This document shows positions 1 through 8,398 of a DNA stretch of 20,676 nt, piece by piece. Numbering within the stretch: position 1 is the stretch's first letter; each line of letters starts with the position of its first letter. Position numbers and translations under genes: made by a program. The notes under the pieces were generated by a model. That model saw only the letters and a list, made by a program, of their open reading frames with translations. It had not been told where the DNA came from and ran no database searches. The DNA is from Erysipelotrichaceae bacterium (GTDB lineage: Bacteria > Bacillota_I > Bacilli_A > Erysipelotrichales > Erysipelotrichaceae): positions 14,795 to 35,470 of the forward strand of contig DOUE01000015.1 of assembly GCA_003520745.1 (NCBI GenBank). Reading direction: 5' to 3'.

Positions 1-1132
1 CGCTGAGTCCCTGCGTTTCTTCTTCAAAGGTCGGCATCACGTCGTTACGTTTCCTAGTACCCGCCGATTTGAAGGATACCTGCGGGGAATCGATTTCTTT
101 CTTCGCTTCTTCCACGCTCTTGATCCCCAAGCGCGACCAGGTCATGGCGATCTTCTCCACATAGGCCTTGTTGAGGCGTTGGTTGTTGGTGGCGAGGATG
201 TGCTCGACCAGGACGTTGACGACTTCCGGATTGAGGCGGAGTTCGCCGACCAGTTTCAAGAGGAGGCGTTTGTCGGCGTCGACCGGTTCGATCCCGTTCT
301 GCTTGTTTTTCAGGAAGATCACCGGCGGCCAGCGATAGGGGTCGTCGGGGAGTTTGGTTTGATGGAGGGGTTCGTGGGTGATGCGTTTATGCAGCGCCTC
401 CACATCGACCTTCCCCGATTTGAAGTTGACGCATTTGCCGACCAGGCGGACCATGTCGTCTTCGGAGATTCCGAAAATACTGCCGAGTTCTTCGATTTTC
501 TCCAAGGTGTCTTGCGTCCGCATTTCCATCGGGAAAACGACGGAGGAACAGCGTTGCAGGAACTTCTTCAAATCGAAGGTCAAGTGGGTGAGTTTGACGG
601 TTTGGGGACGGGTCTGTTGGGTGAGGTACTGCGCTTCGACGGTTTCGTCCCAACGCAGGAGGGCGGAGGGGTCGAACTTCGCGGTGATTTGCGTGAATCC
701 GTCTTTATCGTAGACGGACCGGGCGAAGCGTTTCTTCATCTGGTCGAAGGATGCGTTCCCGATTTTTTGATAGAGCGCCCTTCCCAGTGCTTCATGGTTC
801 AGTAGGTTTTGCAGGATCAAAGGTTTCTTAAGGACATAGATGAAGTCCTGATGGTCTTCATTATCGCGCAGATAGCTTTCGACCAATCCGATTTGTTCAA
901 GGATGCGGAAGGATTTCTGAAGCGTTTCGATGCGGATGTCCAAGAGTTCGCAGAGATGGCCGTGGGTTTCGACACTCACGCCGCTAGCTTTTTCCGTGTG
1001 CAGAAGGCAATAGAGTCCGATCGTGTTCGCACAGGAAAGGGCGAGGTACGGATTCCATAGACTTTCCAGATCTTCAATCGACAATCCGTCCTTCGATTCG
1101 ATCCGATAGGTATCTTTCGCTTTAAGTTCCAT
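1..1132 (-). CDS. dnaB: DnaB/DnaD-type replication initiation protein, C-terminus cut by window edge
   Basis: This is the Bacillota DnaB (not the helicase), a primosome protein that with DnaD and DnaI loads the replicative helicase. Reading back from an ATG at 1132 gives 377 open codons without a stop, so the end lies outside the window. An N-terminal winged-helix-like part covers about residues 20-110. Residues 288-345 carry the DnaB/DnaD C-terminal domain, including its hallmark YVEKIAMTWSRLGIKSVEEA (324-343). The start is preceded by AAGGGG at a good distance and overlaps the end of coaE by 11 bp, which suggests translational coupling. It is the last visible gene of the polA-mutM-coaE operon. 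nrdR, often found between coaE and dnaB in Bacilli, is absent. Family call is firm; the symbol rests on domain plus gene order. Confidence 0.88.
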   Translation of the reverse strand, partial: MELKAKDTYRIESKDGLSIEDLESLWNPYLALSCANTIGLYCLLHTEKASGVSVETHGHLCELLDIRIETLQKSFRILEQIGLVESYLRDNEDHQDFIYVLKKPLILQNLLNHEALGRALYQKIGNASFDQMKKRFARSVYDKDGFTQITAKFDPSALLRWDETVEAQYLTQQTRPQTVKLTHLTFDLKKFLQRCSSVVFPMEMRTQDTLEKIEELGSIFGISEDDMVRLVGKCVNFKSGKVDVEALHKRITHEPLHQTKLPDDPYRWPPVIFLKNKQNGIEPVDADKRLLLKLVGELRLNPEVVNVLVEHILATNNQRLNKAYVEKIAMTWSRLGIKSVEEAKKEIDSPQVSFKSAGTRKRNDVMPTFEEETQGLS

Positions 1133-1736
1133 CGTGTTTCCCCTTCGACGTGTTTTTCTTGAGTTTCTCGATCATCTTGAGTAAATTCAGTTTCAGTTCG
1201 ACCGTGCTTTCATCGTTGCGGATCACTTCATCGGCGAATCTCGCCTTGAGTTTGGGATCCATCTGGCTTTTCCATCTTCGTCTTGCTTCGGCCTGGCTGA
1301 TCTTGCGATGGCGCATCAAGCGCGCGACCGCGGTCTTCTGGGTGGTGAGTATCAGTATACTACGGTCGAAGCGCGTTTGCGAACCGGTTTCAAACAAAAG
1401 CGGGACTTCGACGAAAACAAGGTCTTCCTGACGGTGTTTTTCACATTCTTCATCGACCATGCGCCAGATCACCGGATGCATCCAGCCTTCGACTTTCTTT
1501 TTTTCTTGAGGGTCGGCGAAAATCAGATCCGCCAGGAATCGGCGGTCGATGTTGCCGTCGACGCCGATCGCCTTGTTTCCGTATTCATTGACGATCGACG
1601 CATAGACGTCGCTATCCTTGGTTAAAGTTCGATGCGCCAACGCGTCCGTATCGATCACGGTGTACCCTAATTCTTTCAGGATCTTCCCCGCTTCGGATTT
1701 CCCCGAACCGATGCTTCCTGTGATCGCGATGCGCAT
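1122..1736 (-). CDS. coaE: Dephospho-CoA kinase
   Basis: CoaE phosphorylates the 3'-hydroxyl of dephospho-CoA, the last cytoplasmic step of coenzyme A synthesis. The 204-residue product has the family length and opens with a Walker A loop, GSIGSGKS, at residues 8-15. The DTDALAH segment near residue 30 and the VEVPLLFE segment near residue 110 are both typical of CoaE. The ATG lies one base past the mutM stop, with an AAAGTGAGG ribosome site inside the end of mutM. The end overlaps the dnaB start. Order polA-mutM-coaE-dnaB matches that of Bacilli. The C-terminal tail is Lys-rich and not obviously functional. Confidence 0.96.
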   Translation of the reverse strand: MRIAITGSIGSGKSEAGKILKELGYTVIDTDALAHRTLTKDSDVYASIVNEYGNKAIGVDGNIDRRFLADLIFADPQEKKKVEGWMHPVIWRMVDEECEKHRQEDLVFVEVPLLFETGSQTRFDRSILILTTQKTAVARLMRHRKISQAEARRRWKSQMDPKLKARFADEVIRNDESTVELKLNLLKMIEKLKKNTSKGKHDGT

Positions 1737-1737
1737 G

Positions 1738-2559
1738 TTACCTCACTTTCTGACAGACCGGGCAATAGATCGTCCCGCGCTGTCCGACGACGATGCGTTT
1801 CATGGGGGTCCCGCATTGTCTACAGGCTTCCCCTTTTCTTCCGTAGGCGTTGAGTTCGAGTTGGAATCTTCCGGTGATGCCAAGCGAGGAGGTGTAGGTG
1901 CGGATGGTCGTCCCGCCGGACAGGATCGCTTGCCAAAGGATCGACCGGGTGGACGCAAGGATCGTTTCCCATTGTTTGAGCGTGATCCGACCCACGGGTT
2001 GCTTTGGTGAAACGCGAGCCGCGAAGCAGATTTCGTCCGCATAGATGTTCCCGATGCCCGCGATGTGCGTTTGGTCCAACAACCAGACTTTCAGGCTTGT
2101 CTTTTTGTTGCGCGTGCTTTTATGAAGTTCGCTTGCGGTCAACGTATCGTCGAAGGGTTCCTTACCCAATCCGTCCAACACGGTGAGGGCTTGTCCTTCG
2201 TCATAATAGTAGAATCGTCCGAATTTGCGCGTGTCGTTGTATTCCACGCGCCGATCATCGTCAAGATGAAGCAAGACATGGCTATGTTTATGGGTCGCTT
2301 GGAACGATTCTTTTATGTAGAACCTTCCCTCCATCCTCAGATGGACGATCAGCGTCCCATGATCAAGCCGGATCAAAATGTATTTCGCGCGTCGTCCGAC
2401 ATCCAGGATCCGCTTTCCGGCCAAACGACGGGCCATCTCTTCATGGGGAAGGTTTCCGCTGATCTTGGGCCAAAGAAACTTGACTTCATGGATCGTGGCG
2501 TTCGCCAAGGAATGTCTCAGACTGTCGGCGACGGTTTGTACCTCGGGGAGTTCGGGCAT
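1738..2559 (-). CDS. mutM: Formamidopyrimidine-DNA glycosylase (Fpg/MutM)
   Basis: Bifunctional base-excision repair enzyme that removes 8-oxoguanine and formamidopyrimidines and cuts the abasic site. The 273-residue protein begins MPELPEVQTV, giving the N-terminal catalytic proline (Pro2) and Glu3. The Lys of the RRAKYILI segment, near residue 60, and the DTRKFGRF loop near residue 110 are in place. A C-terminal zinc finger has Cys246, Cys249, Cys266 and Cys269. The start codon directly follows the polA stop (TAGATG), with GAGGCG as ribosome site inside polA, so the two are almost certainly co-translated. Known functional link: MutM excises the lesion and PolA fills the gap. Confidence 0.97.
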   Translation of the reverse strand: MPELPEVQTVADSLRHSLANATIHEVKFLWPKISGNLPHEEMARRLAGKRILDVGRRAKYILIRLDHGTLIVHLRMEGRFYIKESFQATHKHSHVLLHLDDDRRVEYNDTRKFGRFYYYDEGQALTVLDGLGKEPFDDTLTASELHKSTRNKKTSLKVWLLDQTHIAGIGNIYADEICFAARVSPKQPVGRITLKQWETILASTRSILWQAILSGGTTIRTYTSSLGITGRFQLELNAYGRKGEACRQCGTPMKRIVVGQRGTIYCPVCQKVR

Positions 2560-5103
2560 CTACTTCGCCTCGTACCAGTCGTTCCCCCAGGCTTCGGAAA
2601 CCTCCAGCGGGACGTTCAGGACGGCCGCGTTGGACATTTCATGGGTGACGATTCGGCGCACTTCGTCGAGTTCAGCATACGGGACGTGGAACACCAGTTC
2701 ATCGTGGACCTGAAGGATCATCTTCGTTTTCAAGTTCCTTAGCTTCAGTGCTTCGTCGATGCGGATCATCGCGACCTTGATCAGATCGGCGGCGCTGCCT
2801 TGGATCGGCGCGTTCATCGCCGCGCGTTTCCCGAATTCGCGCATCGCGTAGTTCTTGTCGTGGATTTCCGGGATTTCACGGCGGCGACCGAACATCGTCA
2901 CCACATAGCCGTTGACCTGGCAGAACGCCACGGTTTCATCCATGAAATTCTGGATCCCGCGGTACGTATTGAGGTAGTTCTGGATGAAAAGGCGGGCGGT
3001 TTCACGCGAAACCCCGATCTGTTGGGCCAAGCCGAAATCGCTGATCCCGTAGATGATCCCGAAATTGACGGCCTTGGCTTGACGACGGCGGGTCGAATCG
3101 ACCGTTTCCAGATGGAAAACATCCTTCGCGGTACGGGTATGGATGTCATCGCCGCTGCGGAACGCTTCGATCATCGCGGTTTCATTGGCCATATGCGCCA
3201 GGATGCGAAGTTCGATCTGGGAATAGTCGCAGGAATAGAGGTAGTGTCCCGGATCCGCGACGAAAGCGCGCCGGATTTCACGGGTTTCCTCATTGCGTAC
3301 GCTGATGTTCTGCAGGTTGGGGTCGGTCGATGAAAGTCGTCCGGTCGCAGCCACGCACTGCCTATAATCGGTATGGATCTTGCCGTCCGCCTGGATGAAT
3401 TTCTTCAATCCCTGGGCATAGGTGGAATAGAGTTTCTGGTATTTGCGGTATTCGATCAGGTCGGCGACGACCACATGCTGGCTCGCCAATTCTTCAAGCA
3501 CGTCGATCGACGTGGAACGCTTTTTATTGGCCGGTAAATTCAGTTTATCGAAGAGGACTTCCGCCAGTTGTTTGGGGGAATTGATGTTGAAGGACATCCC
3601 CGCTTTTTCCGTGATCTTGTCGGTCAGTTCGTTGATCTTGGCGAGCGTCTCGTCCGCGATGCGGTTGAGGATCTCAAGATCGACGCGTATGCCTTCCTTC
3701 TCCATCCCCGCCAGTACTTTCACCAAGGGGATTTCGATGGTACGGTAGAGGTCGAGCATGCCTTTTTCTTCCAGTACCGGTTTTAGCGTCGTGTATGTCT
3801 TATGCATGCGCAGTGCGATTTCCTTGCAGGCTTCGATGGTTGAGTGATCCGAGTTCGCGGCAGGCATGGCCGGCCAACCGTGGACTTCGGCTGCTTTTTC
3901 ATAGGAACTCAGGTTGGAATCGACCAGGAAAGCGAGGATCAGCAAGTCCTCGTTCAGATGGGCGTCGATCCGGAGGGCGCCAAGTCCATGCAGGATGCGT
4001 TTGACATCGTAACCGATCTTGAGTTCATCGGAGGCTAGGTATTTCAGGATGTCCTGACTCTTGAGGAACTGCGATGCGGTTTGATAGATGGACGCTTCCC
4101 CGTCGCTGAAGGTCAAGGACAATAAGGGATGCGGGAAGGAACTCTCGTCCAAGTCGTATTGCGCGAAAAGGGTCAACCCGTTTTCGCGTTTGAGTGCGCC
4201 AAACGAATCGACGTCGACGCTTGTCTTGTGGTTTTGTTTAACCAGGTTTTCTTCGGCCTTCTTCGCCAAGGAATACATATCGTATTTCTTAAAGAACGCG
4301 TAACTCCCTTGTACATCGGGATGGAAAACCATTTCCGACATCCCGAGGGTGATCGGCGCGTCCGTCTTGATCGTCGCCAAAAATTTCGAGAAAAGCGCCA
4401 GATCACGGTGATTGGTTACCGTTTCCTTAAGTTTCCCCTTCAGTTCTTCAGCATGTTCAAGGACGCCCTCGACCGATCCGTACTCATCCAACAGTTTCAA
4501 GGCGGTTTTCTCACCGACGCCGGGCAAACCCGGGATGTTGTCGGAAGCGTCGCCCATCAATCCTTTAAGGTCGGTGATTTGGACGGGGGTCAGGTTCATT
4601 TCGGTTTTAAGCGCGGCTTCATCCATCTCCACGATCTCCGTCAACCCTTTCTTCATCAGCCAGACCGAGGTGGTCGGGTCGATCAGTTGGAGCAGGTCGC
4701 GGTCGGAACTCAGGATGTTGATGTCCCAATCGGGGTATTTCTTCGCCAACGACCCGATGATGTCGTCGGCTTCCAAGCCGTCTTCCTGGATGCGGCAGAT
4801 CCGTGCGGCATCCAGATATTCACGTACCAAAGGGAACTGTTGGATCAGTTCCTCGGGAAGTTCCTTACGGGTCCCCTTGTAGTCGGGATAGGCATCGTGC
4901 CGGAAGGTTTTCTTCCCGCTATCCCACGCTACGACCAAGGTCTGAGGTTGGACCAGTTCGATCGCCTTGTTCAGCATGCTGACGAACCCGAACACCGCGT
5001 TGGTGCTGACGGATTGGGAAGCGCTGCTCATACGGGTATAGGAACTTGCGTAATACGCACGGAATAACATCGAGTTTCCATCGACCAATAACATCTTTTT
5101 CAT
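2560..5103 (-). CDS. polA: DNA polymerase I, proofreading domain apparently inactive
   Basis: Family A polymerase for Okazaki fragment maturation and repair synthesis. The 847-residue protein has a 5'-3' nuclease domain (about 1-290), a degenerate 3'-5' exonuclease-like region (about 300-420) and a polymerase domain to the end. Polymerase motifs are clear: motif A DYSQIELR from Asp626, motif B around Lys677 in RRQAKAVNFG, and motif C VHDEL at 799-803. The exonuclease region lacks the paired Asp/Glu of active Klenow-type proofreading (E. coli D355/E357), as in Bacillus and Thermus enzymes. It is the first gene of the operon with mutM, coaE and dnaB. An AAAGAGGT ribosome site precedes the ATG, and a promoter lies 18 nt upstream. 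Confidence 0.97.
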   Translation of the reverse strand: MKKMLLVDGNSMLFRAYYASSYTRMSSASQSVSTNAVFGFVSMLNKAIELVQPQTLVVAWDSGKKTFRHDAYPDYKGTRKELPEELIQQFPLVREYLDAARICRIQEDGLEADDIIGSLAKKYPDWDINILSSDRDLLQLIDPTTSVWLMKKGLTEIVEMDEAALKTEMNLTPVQITDLKGLMGDASDNIPGLPGVGEKTALKLLDEYGSVEGVLEHAEELKGKLKETVTNHRDLALFSKFLATIKTDAPITLGMSEMVFHPDVQGSYAFFKKYDMYSLAKKAEENLVKQNHKTSVDVDSFGALKRENGLTLFAQYDLDESSFPHPLLSLTFSDGEASIYQTASQFLKSQDILKYLASDELKIGYDVKRILHGLGALRIDAHLNEDLLILAFLVDSNLSSYEKAAEVHGWPAMPAANSDHSTIEACKEIALRMHKTYTTLKPVLEEKGMLDLYRTIEIPLVKVLAGMEKEGIRVDLEILNRIADETLAKINELTDKITEKAGMSFNINSPKQLAEVLFDKLNLPANKKRSTSIDVLEELASQHVVVADLIEYRKYQKLYSTYAQGLKKFIQADGKIHTDYRQCVAATGRLSSTDPNLQNISVRNEETREIRRAFVADPGHYLYSCDYSQIELRILAHMANETAMIEAFRSGDDIHTRTAKDVFHLETVDSTRRRQAKAVNFGIIYGISDFGLAQQIGVSRETARLFIQNYLNTYRGIQNFMDETVAFCQVNGYVVTMFGRRREIPEIHDKNYAMREFGKRAAMNAPIQGSAADLIKVAMIRIDEALKLRNLKTKMILQVHDELVFHVPYAELDEVRRIVTHEMSNAAVLNVPLEVSEAWGNDWYEAK

Positions 5104-5121
5104 AGTGTACCTCTTTGGTTC

Positions 5122-5149
5122 ATTGTATCATGCCGTTACTTCTTTTCAA
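5122..5149 (-). promoter_or_regulatory. Promoter of the polA-mutM-coaE-dnaB operon
   Basis: On the minus strand, TTGAAA (5144-5149), a 16-bp spacer, then TACAAT (5122-5127). The -10 is preceded by TGA, giving an extended -10 (TGn). Only 18 nt separate the -10 from the polA ATG, so the untranslated leader would be about 11 nt and would begin near the AAAGAGGT ribosome site. Confidence 0.7.
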
Positions 5150-5162
5150 AGAAAGCCGGTTG

Positions 5163-5182
5163 AAAAGGACCCTGCGGGTCCT
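5163..5182 (-). terminator. Intrinsic terminator of the mreC-mreD-lipoprotein operon
   Basis: On the minus strand, AGGACCC-GCA-GGGTCCT folds into a 7-bp GC-rich stem with a 3-nt loop, followed by TTTT (counting the last stem base). The first bases of the stem belong to the lipoprotein stop codon (TAG at 5181-5183). It separates this operon from the polA promoter downstream. Confidence 0.75.
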
Positions 5183-6143
5183 ATTGTGCGATGGCTTCCA
5201 AGATATCCAGATTCTCATACATCAACGTGATGTAATCTTTGTTGCCGCTCATGTCCGCTTCGGACAGGAAGGCAAGATTGTGGAGGCTGATCGCCTTCAA
5301 GTCGAGATCGTCGATGAGTTGGGTGTAGACGGCTTTCATATCTTCCGGAAGGTTGGGTTCAAGCGCGATGTATTCGATCCCGTCTTCCATGATCCGCTGC
5401 TTCATCAGTTGAAGCTGCGTATCGCTGGGAAAGACGCCGAAACGGGAGAGAAAGATCGGATAGACCTGGATCCCGTAGGTTTTCTGCCAATTGCCAAACG
5501 AGGGGGTCATCGAAACGAAGGCGACATATTTCTTCTGAAGCCGCAGTTTTTGGTATTCCGCATCCAGTCTGGCCAATTCGCTTTCAAGTTCTTCGTAGTT
5601 CGACCTGAAGAATTTCGCTTCTTCCGGATAATGGTCGACCAACCATTCCAAGATGGTCTTCGCCATGGATGTCATGGCGATCGGATCCATCCATAACATC
5701 GGGTCGTTGTCGTAAAGGTCGATCGCTTGGAAGGCTGAACCCTTGTAATAGTCCGACTCGACCGTGATCTCGCTCCCCGCGACGGTCGCGATCGTGAATC
5801 GTCTGAAACCCGAAACCGCCGCTTTGATGCTCAAGTCGATGACCTTCACGTCCGACGCTTCGATTTCGCCACGATAGACATTATAGTAGGATTCAAGTTG
5901 GTTGATCCGAAACAGGACATCCATTTTCTCAAGTCGATCCTCGTAATCGTCGATGATCGTCGCCCGTTGGATAACGGAGCCTTGGCTCATCATCACCACG
6001 TCCACCTTGGTCAACGCCAGGCGTTCGACGAGATATTGAACCGGGTAGACCGTGACCCCGATCAAGGGTTTCCCGGTTTTGCATCCGCCTAAGACCAGGG
6101 TCATCAGCAGAACGCATAGTAGCAGTTTCAGTTTGTGTTTCAT
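5181..6143 (-). CDS. ZnuA/TroA-like substrate-binding lipoprotein lacking the metal ligands
   Basis: Extracytoplasmic binding protein of the zinc/manganese ABC transporter family (cluster A-I), but probably not an ordinary metal binder. The 320-residue product has a lipoprotein signal peptide ending LVLGGC, with Cys21 as lipidation site. Family landmarks remain: the WMDP segment at 151-154, a SFGNW segment at 215-219, and the C-terminal DYITLMYENLDIL at 303-315. By my manual alignment the four ligand positions (His, His, His, Asp/Glu) are Gln59, Met149, Thr213 and His288. Only two histidines are present after the signal, and there is no His-rich loop. No ABC ATPase or permease gene is nearby. 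It follows mreD by 25 bp, so it is in the mreCD operon. The ribosome site is AAAGGA. Ligand unknown. Confidence 0.8.
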   Translation of the reverse strand: MKHKLKLLLCVLLMTLVLGGCKTGKPLIGVTVYPVQYLVERLALTKVDVVMMSQGSVIQRATIIDDYEDRLEKMDVLFRINQLESYYNVYRGEIEASDVKVIDLSIKAAVSGFRRFTIATVAGSEITVESDYYKGSAFQAIDLYDNDPMLWMDPIAMTSMAKTILEWLVDHYPEEAKFFRSNYEELESELARLDAEYQKLRLQKKYVAFVSMTPSFGNWQKTYGIQVYPIFLSRFGVFPSDTQLQLMKQRIMEDGIEYIALEPNLPEDMKAVYTQLIDDLDLKAISLHNLAFLSEADMSGNKDYITLMYENLDILEAIAQ

Positions 6144-6168
6144 AGAGGTTGTCCTTTCAAACGGTATC

Positions 6169-6726
6169 TTAGCGGTCCACGTTCATCCAACGCACTTTTT
6201 CGTTGGATCGTTTGATTCTCTCTTGATGCGACAACAATTCTTCCTTCACCCCGTTGAGGTAAATGCACAGAAGAATCAGGGGCAGGTTCCCCAAGATCGT
6301 CAGGAATTCCCTTCGGCCTAGCCACGTCGTCAATCCCATTCTGACTTCCCCGGTAAAGGAAAGCAAGCCGTAGAAAACCAATTCTTTGACAAATACGCCG
6401 ACGACGACCAGGATCACCAGCTCATAGATCGATTCGCTCATGTGTTTCGACCACACGAAGAGGACGAGGACCGTCGTGACATAGGCGATCGTCATCATGA
6501 ATCCGACACCGAAATGCGTGAAGTCATAAAGCATCCCGAGCCCCAACGCCAAAAGCAACCCTTGGGTCAGGTTCAATTCACGGGCGCTGAGGATCAGTGC
6601 CGCCAGTGTGATCTGCGGTATGAAGACCAGGGTCGTGAAGGCGAAATCGGAGGGGAAAACGATCCCGATGATCGCGTCGATGAGCATGCATACTCCGAAA
6701 AAAATAAAATGTAGGTTCACTTTCAT
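6169..6726 (-). CDS. mreD: Rod shape-determining membrane protein MreD
   Basis: Integral membrane component of the elongasome that, with MreC, RodA and PBP2, directs lateral cell-wall synthesis. The 185-residue protein is mostly hydrophobic, with about five membrane segments (roughly 5-25, 30-50, 55-75, 78-95, 100-125, and a last one near 145-160) and a basic cytoplasmic tail. The GLGMLYDF stretch near residue 62-69 resembles the conserved MreD G-x-x-x-D segment. Its ATG overlaps the mreC stop by the ATGA arrangement. MreD proteins are poorly conserved, so the call leans partly on position after mreC. Confidence 0.87.
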   Translation of the reverse strand: MKVNLHFIFFGVCMLIDAIIGIVFPSDFAFTTLVFIPQITLAALILSARELNLTQGLLLALGLGMLYDFTHFGVGFMMTIAYVTTVLVLFVWSKHMSESIYELVILVVVGVFVKELVFYGLLSFTGEVRMGLTTWLGRREFLTILGNLPLILLCIYLNGVKEELLSHQERIKRSNEKVRWMNVDR

Positions 6727-7562
6727 CGGCGGCTCACCACCGCGACATATTCGAACGATTTGAAATCGGCGGCGGGGCTGACATAGATGTTCATGCCGAC
6801 CGCGTTATCCAACTCGACGACTTCTTTCACATACCCCACCAGCAAGCCCGACGGGAAAACGCCGCCCAACCCGGACGAGATGACGCTCATGCCTTTTGTG
6901 ATCGCATAGCCCGTGGTCACCAGGCGGACTTCGAAAGCTTCGTGTTCCACATCGTAGCGCTCAAGGATCGCTTCCGCGGTCTGCGAGGGACTCAGTTGGA
7001 TCTTCACCGTCACTTTATTGTTGCCGCTCTCCGTCGTCAATAAACGGACGACGCTGCGGTCATCGAACACTTCCTCGACTTTGCCGATCAAGCCCTTGCT
7101 GCTGATCACCGCATCGTCGACCTTGACGCCGTCGTTTTTCCCGATATTGATGGATAACGAGTTATCGAAGGCTTCGATCGGACGGTAGATCACCGTACCG
7201 TTGATCAATTCATAGTCGTTCATGGCCAATTCAAGCCCGGCGATCTGTTTCAGAGCTTCGATCTGCCGATAGGCTTCCGCCAGTTTCGCCTGATAGATCG
7301 CCAACAGTTCAAGCTGCGTACGCAGTTTCTCGTTCTCTTGTTTCACTTTCCACAACTGGGTGAAATCGCCGACGAACTCTTGGATCGACGTGACCGGACG
7401 TTCGATCAGCGAATACCGCAGCATCGTGAAAACGTCGTATCCCGCCGCGTTGATGCCATCCAAGGGCGAGGCGATGCGTAGAATATTAAGAAAAACCGTC
7501 AGTGAAAGTAAGACAGTTATCGTAGCGATCAGTATGCGTTGCGTCCGCGTCCATTTCCTCAT
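6723..7562 (-). CDS. mreC: Rod shape-determining protein MreC
   Basis: Bitopic membrane protein that organises the cell-wall elongation machinery outside the membrane. The 279-residue sequence has a short basic N-terminus, one membrane segment at about 10-30, a coiled coil at about 65-105, and a C-terminal beta-rich MreC domain. GLIGKVEEVFDDRSVVRLLT and the later SGLGGVFPSGLLVGYV segment are typical of that domain. It heads the operon mreC-mreD-lipoprotein. In many Bacilli radC, mreB, mreC and mreD are consecutive; here mreB is missing between radC and mreC. A strong promoter and AAGGTGAT ribosome site lie immediately upstream. Confidence 0.95.
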   Translation of the reverse strand: MRKWTRTQRILIATITVLLSLTVFLNILRIASPLDGINAAGYDVFTMLRYSLIERPVTSIQEFVGDFTQLWKVKQENEKLRTQLELLAIYQAKLAEAYRQIEALKQIAGLELAMNDYELINGTVIYRPIEAFDNSLSINIGKNDGVKVDDAVISSKGLIGKVEEVFDDRSVVRLLTTESGNNKVTVKIQLSPSQTAEAILERYDVEHEAFEVRLVTTGYAITKGMSVISSGLGGVFPSGLLVGYVKEVVELDNAVGMNIYVSPAADFKSFEYVAVVSRR

Positions 7563-7578
7563 GTCATCACCTTAGCCT

Positions 7579-7607
7579 ATTATACGTGCTAACGTCGATG
7601 GATTCAA
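7579..7607 (-). promoter_or_regulatory. Promoter of the mreC-mreD-lipoprotein operon
   Basis: Minus strand TTGAAT (7602-7607), 17-bp spacer, TATAAT (7579-7584). This is near consensus for the housekeeping sigma factor. The -10 ends only 16 nt before the mreC ATG, so the predicted transcript would have a leader of roughly 10 nt. Confidence 0.8.
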
Positions 7608-7639
7608 CCTTTCTCACGTGATGAGGGGCAAAGCGTACG

Positions 7640-7671
7640 AAAACGGCGGAGCTTCGCGCTTCCGTCGTTTT
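7640..7671 (-). terminator. Hairpin terminator downstream of radC
   Basis: An imperfect inverted repeat: AAAACG-GCGGA pairs with TCCG-TCGTTTT around a short TTCG-containing loop, about 11 bp with one G-U pair. It lies 25 bp past the radC stop. On the minus strand the stem ends in TTTT and the U-tract is part of the stem, so termination strength is uncertain. Confidence 0.55.
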
Positions 7672-7695
7672 CATGTCGCTTGGATCGATCGAACC

Positions 7696-8391
7696 TTACG
7701 CCGGTTCCTTTGATCGGTTCCCGAAAGTTTGGCGTAGGCTGTAAAAGTTCCGGTGGCTGACGATGATGTGGTCCAAGAGCGGGATCCCCATCAACACCCC
7801 CGCTTCTTCCAACGACTTGGTCACCTGAAGGTCGTTCTCGCTGGGGGTGACATCCCCGCTGGGGTGGTTGTGCACCGCGATGATGCGGGCGGCGCTGTAG
7901 GCGACCGCCTCCTTGAAGATCTCACGCGGATGGACCACCGACCGGTCCAGACTCCCGATGAAGCAGACCTTGTGACCCAGGATATGGTTCTTCGTATCCA
8001 GGAAGACGACCAGGAAATGTTCCTGCTTCGCATCGCCCAATTCCCTTCGCAACCATTCCACCAGTCTTACAGGTTGGTCGACCACATCCGTCTCGTACAC
8101 TTCCTCCAGCGCCATGCGGCGGGAGAGTTCGGCGACCGCCAGGATTTCACAGGCTTTGGCCTGGTTGATCCCATGGATCGCACATAGATCGGCCAAGCTC
8201 ATCTGTGACAATCGTTTGACGCTTTTGGCGCTGCGCAACAAGTCTTCCGCCACCTCGAACACCGAATGCTTCCGGGTCCCCGTACGCAGGATCAAGGCCA
8301 ACAGTTCCACATGCGACAAGGAGCGGATACCGAAGCGGATCATTTTCTCGCGCGGACGGTCCGACACCGCCATTTCTTTAAGTTCCAACAT
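7696..8391 (-). CDS. radC: RadC family JAB/MPN-domain protein
   Basis: RadC-family (UPF0758) protein of unknown biochemical role; the name reflects an old, disputed link to DNA repair. The 231-residue product has an N-terminal helix-hairpin-helix-like region (about 10-85) with the conserved DRPREK and LLALILRTGT segments. A JAB metalloprotease-like domain follows, with the HNHPSGDVTPSEND signature (HxH...D metal ligands) near residues 174-187 and the DHIIV segment near 206. The ATG at 8391 fits the family N-terminus but has no Shine-Dalgarno site: the 10 nt before it are pyrimidine-rich and follow a hairpin. It is the last gene after two small ORFs on the same strand. Confidence 0.95.
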   Translation of the reverse strand: MLELKEMAVSDRPREKMIRFGIRSLSHVELLALILRTGTRKHSVFEVAEDLLRSAKSVKRLSQMSLADLCAIHGINQAKACEILAVAELSRRMALEEVYETDVVDQPVRLVEWLRRELGDAKQEHFLVVFLDTKNHILGHKVCFIGSLDRSVVHPREIFKEAVAYSAARIIAVHNHPSGDVTPSENDLQVTKSLEEAGVLMGIPLLDHIIVSHRNFYSLRQTFGNRSKEPA

Positions 8392-8398
8392 AAAGGAA

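Noticed and set aside
179..1060. Two plus-strand frames at the left edge (179-805 and 809-1060)
   Set aside because: The minus strand here encodes a continuous DnaB-type protein with the diagnostic C-terminal motif; the plus frames are its shadows.
4129..5067. Long open frame (312 codons) on the plus strand
   Set aside because: Antisense to the polA nuclease domain and without any family motif.
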